Assembly: GCA_030704615.1 (NCBI GenBank)
Contig: CM060732.1
Coordinates: 18,228,001-18,292,000 of the forward strand
DNA from: Takakia lepidozioides
Lineage: Eukaryota; Streptophyta; Takakiopsida; Takakiales; Takakiaceae
Length of the DNA: 64,000 nucleotides
Direction of reading: 5' to 3'
Shown: piece after piece, positions 58,498 to 64,000 of the stretch
How positions within the stretch are numbered: the first letter of the stretch is position 1
Layout: the number at the start of each line of letters is the position of its first letter
Position numbers and translations under genes: made by a program
Notes under the pieces: model-generated
Databases searched by the model: none
Told to the model about the DNA's origin: nothing
The model's input: only the letters and a program-made list of their open reading frames with translations

Positions 58498-61046
58498 TTG
58501 GGTATGTCTTGAAACATTTTAATGTTACCTGGATGGATGTGTTCTGCAGCCGGGTGCCAGAGTTGTGTTACTATGTGCATGGTTTGGTGGTTTATAGGGC
58601 ATTCTAGAGCTCCAAGAAAGTTTTGCTAAATGGTGGGGGTGTGACACCTAGGCTAACTGCACTATAAGTCATGTAGCAGGCATTTCAACCTGTGAGAACA
58701 CAGGCCTCGTTTGTGATGTAATGCTTGATTGGGGGTCGGTTTCTTTTCATAGTTTTCTTTTCTATTTGCATGCTGTGTAGGCGCCGGTTTTCCAGGCTCC
58801 CAGGAACCTTTGCTGAAGCGGTGCATACTACATGGAAGTTGTAGGAGGCATTTCACCACATAAACAATCAGGCACTGGTTAGAGATGTGAGTTTGACAGA
58901 GCGAAAACAGGGTGTTGTTGCAGGCAGCAAGAAACAGTGGTGAAGGTGTGACAAGGCAGAGTGGCACATTGGAGGGGGCTTCAGTATTTGGTGTAGAAAT
59001 TTGATGACTGGGCCGGAGAAATGTCATTAGCTGCAACAAACTGGGTGTCCAGAACCACCACATAGTCATAGGATTGTGCTGCTCTAGGATTCAACTGTAA
59101 TGTCCCAGATATTTTTAAGAGAATTGTACTGGGGTAGACTTTTTCTGTGTTTCTAGCTCAATATTTTGAGTCTGTGGATAGAGTGATCTACAATTATTTT
59201 TCAGCTAACCGAGAATGTTCTCGATGGTTGGATCATGGTATGTCTGCACCCCCTGTTGGGAACTGATGAAGTCAGTGGGGAGTTATAACAGCTGGTCACA
59301 GTCAGCCAGGATTTAGTTGATTTGTCTCAACACTCTTAGAATGACTCCCTAAGCTATGAGACAGCATTCTTTCGGGTTCCTTCCTTTTTGTATTGTTTCT
59401 TCTTCCACGTGACTTTCCTTGATGTTTTGTCCTGGTATGTTTCCTGTCATTTTTTAAACCTCTTGTTTTACCTTCCGCATCTTATGTGACTGTTGGTTAC
59501 CTGTTACCTCTTCAAAGTGAGTCCAGAGTTTATCATTATCTCACATGATTGCGGTGACTACCTGCATTGGTTTTGTGATCCTCGCACAGGAACTTGTTCA
59601 GCACATTCCATCTTATCATGTGTCCAAGTGTAGAGTGTCGACTATAACTCAGAATATTGTACCTGCCAAGTTTGCTTTCTTTTAGACAGCTGGATTCTAA
59701 TGAACCCTTGAGATATATCTCTGTCGCCAACAAAGCAGCCATTTGCTCTCCCTACTATTCCCTCAGGATGGAACCACTTGCTGTTGTGACTGAACTGAAC
59801 TTATTCAGATTTTATGATTGTCAATGATGACAGTGTTGCTTTGACATTTTGCAAGTGATGGCTTGCCAGGTTGAGTATGTTGCACTGGTGTGCTCTGGCT
59901 TTGTTTGTAGAACGGAATAAGTGAAGGCTGCGCATGTGTATTCAATGTAACCAACACTTGCGACAGGTTGCTGGACAACATTGGCAAGACATTTGGTGGC
60001 TCGGCATGCCAATGGGTTTGACTCCCACTTGGACAGTGCACTGATCTTGCATTGCATTCATCACTTTGCAAAAAGCCCTCCCTTAGTCCTCCCTCTTGTA
60101 TCTGGTAGGACTTGAGGCAAATTTCTAAGATTTGGACATTTCTTCTTTGCAACATTTAGCTGAACTTCAATAAAAAATGTGGTGGGCTCCCAAATGTGTC
60201 CACTGACTACATTTGGTGAGAGAGAGCCTGTGCTGGGGTTCGGCACACCTTTTTTTTTTGTTGTTGTAGCTATTTCTGATTTAGAAAAGTTTATAGCGTG
60301 ATGGTATGCAAATTTGACAATCTGGCCATAGTTGGGCACGGCTAATTGGATGGCAATAGAGGAACAGCAAGCAAAATTGTTCACACTGGATCACTTATAG
60401 AAGACGGCCCATGAAATCTGCATATTTTGAGGTGAAATTTTGCACACTGATGCTTGACTTGATTATGGACTGTAATTCATTCCCGCTTTCCCATGCTATT
60501 TGGAGAACTTCTGTGTGATTTATTTTGCCATATGTACAGCATGCAATTGAGGGAGACAAAGTCTCTTGATTTCACCATTGGTCCGTGATCGAATTTATAA
60601 TCTTGGAGATCCAATGGTGCATTGTGCATTCCAGTTTTTTGGTGGGCACAACTGGTTGGTCCCCAAAACTTAGGTGAAGCCAAAGGTGGGGGAGCTAAAT
60701 ATATGGTAAAATTTGCAAGATTGAATCCAAGTAGGTACATTTTCAGAATTTGTTTTTGGTTTGCTTGTTTTTCCCCCTTTGCATGTTCACATGATTCATG
60801 TGGCTTGAGTCACTGGGAGCAATGATCAATGAACAAAGAAGTTTGCTTGATCTCAGAGCGGTTTAGGTTTTAGAGTGGGGCTCAATTTGGTCTGGTTTAC
60901 TGTGAATGAGCCTCAGCCAGGTTGAGAGAGGGAGAGACTGGGCGAGCTTGATAAAGAGACGACGAAAGTTTGAACTTGTTGCAGAAAGATCCCCATTGGA
61001 AGTGGGGAAAGCAGAGGAATAAGCAGGTTACCTTTGAACTGGCGAG
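58498..61046. other. Intergenic, RAB1 3' flank and 5-oxoprolinase 5' flank
   Basis: Includes the RAB1 3' UTR at the left and presumably the promoter of the next gene at the right. Only short frames, no domain. The segment GGGTTTGACTCCCAC near 60014 resembles a tRNA-type B box, but no complete tRNA or SINE could be delimited. Confidence 0.5.
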
Positions 61047-63887
61047 ATGGAGGAGGATCGGAGCAAAAGGCAGTTTCGGTTCTGCATCGACAGAGGGGGT
61101 ACCTTTACAGATATTTATGCCGAGGTTTTTTCTCACGGGCTTGTGCTTGAATTATCTCTAAGTTTGCGCTCACCTCCCCACAATTTGACGGTGGGTTTTG
61201 GATTGCAGTGATTCCGTCTCGAGATTTGGCATACTCGTTCAGGAGTCTCTATGATATTCTTATTGGTCAATTCAATAGCACAGCGTCCCATGCGATGTGC
61301 CAATGATATCACAATTTCCCTGGACACTGGAAAATCATAGCCAGTCAAAGGTGGTATTTTAAATAGATCGGTTTGATTGATACTGCCCGAGTGAAAGCTT
61401 TCGTGTTAATTAGATCAAGCAGGGCGCTTTTTCAATGCTTAATCACGAATCTACTTTCGCTATGTTACTTCAAGCGAACTTGCATTTGTGATTTTCCAAC
61501 TCCATTCTGCCCAAGAATTTCGGGTGAAGTATATTCGAATCCATGCATAAAGCCAGTGGATGTATAAGAGAAGCTGAGCTGGTTCCTTCAACACTGTAAC
61601 ACTGCCAAGGGCAGACCACTACAAGTAGACCTACTCGTTTGGATGGCAGAACAAACATTGATTGTATTGTATGGAATGATATGTAATTCCCATCTTTGCT
61701 TGCTTGAGGTAGGTACCGGGGGAGCCCAGCTGGCGTGCTACCAAGCTGTTGTCTGTGGATCCCGCAAACTATGAGGATGCTCCTCGCGAGGGGATTCGCC
61801 GCATACTTGAAGAGGTAATGGTCTGAATGGATTTGCCCCATCCAAAAGCAATTGCATTCCCTTTTCTTCCTACTCCATGACACGAGTTCTTCATATTTAT
61901 TCATGATTCTCTGTCATTGTCTCTCATCCTCTAGTTTTCATTTTCTAAGTCTCTCTCCAACCATATTTGACCCATTTTGTATCTTTCTCACCAGCTTTGA
62001 AACCTAGAACACATGCAGCCTTCACCAAAAGTAATGCAACTTTTACTCCCAGGTGACAGGAGAGAAGATTTCACGTTCTGTGAAGCTACCTACAGAGCGC
62101 ATTGACTGGATTCGCATGGGTTGGACATCTCTCCTGTACCTGCACAAGGCACCACGCTCAGCATATTTTCAAGCAATTCAAGCAATTTTTGCAAAGGAAG
62201 ATCATTTATCTTGTATTAAATGTCCACATAGAAGATGCACATGAATATAAGTTGATTGTGTGTTCTGTACAATCATACTCTGAATTTTGGTCAACTTTGT
62301 TTCACTAAACAGCTTTCTGACAACAGGTACAACAGTGGCAACCAATGCCTTGCTGGAAAGGAAGGGAGAGCGTACAGCTCTTTGTGTAACTAAGGTGTCT
62401 CTCTCTCTGAAACTGAAGAACACTTCTTCTTCCATTGCCCTCTATACTATGAATCCGTGGGAGATTCCACTGTCTATTCCGTGGAACCCAATCTCTCACT
62501 GAAGTCTTTCACTATGAAGATCGGAAATGCTTGGCAGCTTACCTGCACGAGGCACTCACCCTTAGACAATCACTCGAACAATAGTTCTTATCTCTGGCTC
62601 TGGTTTTCTGTTTCCCCTCTCATGTTTTCTTTCCATTTTGTCCCATAAGCTCTATGAGCTTTCCGCCAAGCTCGTCCTAAGATATTTGACCTCACTGTTT
62701 CAAAGCCACCATCCCTGTACGTATGCTGAAGAGACGCCTCCACTTTTTCTGCTCCTCCATTATTCCAAATCTCGTTGGGTTTGATGAGGATAATGTTGAA
62801 AGAAGGGCATCTCTGCCTGCATTTGCATGAGATAGCAAGGGGAGGGGTTTAACTTTTGTGGAGGAAGGAGGTGCACATAAAGATGTATATAAATAGGACA
62901 TGCCTATTGTGGGGTTGGTGAACTGCATATGTGTTGGACTATTGGGCAAGGAAATGCATCAAGAGGCAAATAGACTCTTGGTTTCACTCAATATTGGAGG
63001 TCTTGAATAAGACGGCAGGGTGCAGGTATGAGGAAGTAATAGAGGCAGATGAGCGGGTCCAGCTGGCTCTCAATGGAGTACAGAGTCCAGGTGTAGGAGG
63101 GCTTCACACAGTGAAAGGGGTGTCGGGTGAGATGGTGGAGATTGTGAAACCTCTGGATGAAGAGAGCCTCAGGCCTTTGTTGCAGGTAGGGAAGACTGTA
63201 ATGTGTCCCGCTTTTCACTTGATGTTAGTGCAGGAAGGGCTACTATAAATCAGGCCAGTGGGCCATGGTCACTGACAAACCACAAAAGACCACAACATAT
63301 CTACTGTCAAAGCTTCTGAAACAAAACAATGGCAGTTTGTCATCTATGCATGTCACTTTGTTTACTGAGGTAGATCATGACAACGTATTACGGTCATGTA
63401 AAGCAATTTGGGTGTAGTGTTGCGACCATATTTAGGTGTGCACATGTCATTGGATATATTTTCCTATTATATAGAATGCAGGTCCTGGGAACCATCAGTC
63501 CTAGAGACACCATAATCCTAAGTTGAGATTACTTGCCAAGCCTAGTTAGAAGACCAGAGTTATCTCTGATCTTTTCTTAAACATTTTCCAAGTTGTGGCT
63601 GTCATTGAATAGTATCAGCTTGACAGCAATTATACCCTGCTTGGAGCATCCTATGTCTAAGATATTGTCCTGTGCAAGTAGTCTGGGACTTCCTGGATCT
63701 GCAAGTTTGATAAAGTTGAAGCTTGTTTTATTGGGGTGTGTAATTCAGGTTACACATGGCCAGTTTTAGCAGCCATAGCTTGTGATCTAAATGGTCTTTG
63801 TTGGACATGAAGGGACTTCTGGAGAAAGGGATTCGAAGCCTAGCAGTGGTCTTCTTGCATTCTTATACTTACCCTGTTCATGAACAG
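61047..63887 (+). CDS. OXP1: 5-oxoprolinase (ATP-hydrolysing), N-terminal exons; runs off the window
   Basis: Opens 5-oxoproline to glutamate with ATP, in glutathione turnover in the cytosol. Exons: 61047-61124 ([15 protein letters not shown]), 61713-61814 ([20 protein letters not shown]), 62053-62119 ([11 protein letters not shown]), 62327-62394 ([20 protein letters not shown]), about 62659-62716 ([17 protein letters not shown]), 63026-63185 ([15 protein letters not shown], then [20 protein letters not shown]) and 63813-63887 ([20 protein letters not shown]). The order matches the N-terminal hydantoinase/oxoprolinase domain; the DRGGTFTD phosphate-binding motif and [14 protein letters not shown] are intact. 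Phases agree except between the fourth and fifth exons, where the usual GFRDLLQIGN segment is not visible, so a small exon is probably missed. About 200 of roughly 1260 residues lie in the window. The ATG at 61047 is the first in frame. Confidence 0.93.
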
Positions 63888-64000
63888 GTGATTTCCCATC
63901 CTTTTACCTCCTTAGGCATTGTGGGTACAAAATATTGCGGATGTCTGGTTATGTGATACTTTTTTGAATGTAAGAACCGGATGTCTGGTTATGTGATATT

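Overview
This is a nuclear window from a photosynthetic streptophyte. Charophyte green algae such as Charophyceae fit best, but that is an inference. Four ordinary host genes with many short exons and long introns frame a large block of nested, mostly broken transposable elements. The host genes are plant-type: an AtC3H7/ZC3H3-like CCCH zinc-finger protein, an At4g15545-like coiled-coil protein, a RAB1/RABD GTPase and 5-oxoprolinase. Plant-type CCCTAAA telomere-like motifs occur near 39-40 kb. The most diagnostic item is a Ty3/gypsy retroelement that encodes a C5-cytosine DNA methyltransferase, an arrangement reported from charophytes and dinoflagellates.

Layout. 0.1-10.0 kb (+): CCCH zinc-finger gene with a very long first exon and two LINE tail fragments in its introns. 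10.0-13.7 kb: no host gene, with an internally deleted PiggyBac-like relic. 13.66-27.6 kb: a CACTA-like DNA transposon (TIR CACTACAGGAAAA, GCGACG-rich subterminal repeats, minus-strand ORF) split by a 10.75-kb gypsy element at 15617-26368. The split is marked by a 4-bp target duplication (ATGG), and the CACTA reading frame resumes in phase across it. The gypsy element carries gag with zinc knuckles, an aspartic protease, a DNA methyltransferase, RT/RNase H, integrase and a C-terminal PHD finger. Its leader contains retro-copied host mRNA pieces (GMP synthase fused to SUMO E2). 27.6-29.1 kb: a second, internally deleted gypsy. 29-35 kb: non-coding, with a 214-bp tandem duplication and small hairpins. 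35.5-38.2 kb: a DUF7869-type transposon-associated gene with stops. 39.1-40.3 kb: a degenerate tandem array. 40.8-42.7 kb: a longer PiggyBac relic.

46.1-52.25 kb (-): At4g15545-like gene, eight exons, phases consistent throughout. 53.7-58.5 kb (+): RAB1 gene, eight coding exons, 202 aa, arranged head-to-head with the previous gene across a 1.45-kb GC-rich spacer. 61.05-63.9 kb (+): the first part of the 5-oxoprolinase gene, running off the window.

The RAB1 and At4g15545-like genes splice without any frame conflict, and the 5-oxoprolinase and CCCH genes each have a single unresolved junction. The transposons have many frameshifts and stops, so the breaks in the elements are probably real decay rather than base-calling noise. 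Several of the stops and substitutions are TGG-to-TGA, CGA-to-TGA or Asp-to-Asn changes, the pattern expected from deamination of methylated cytosine.
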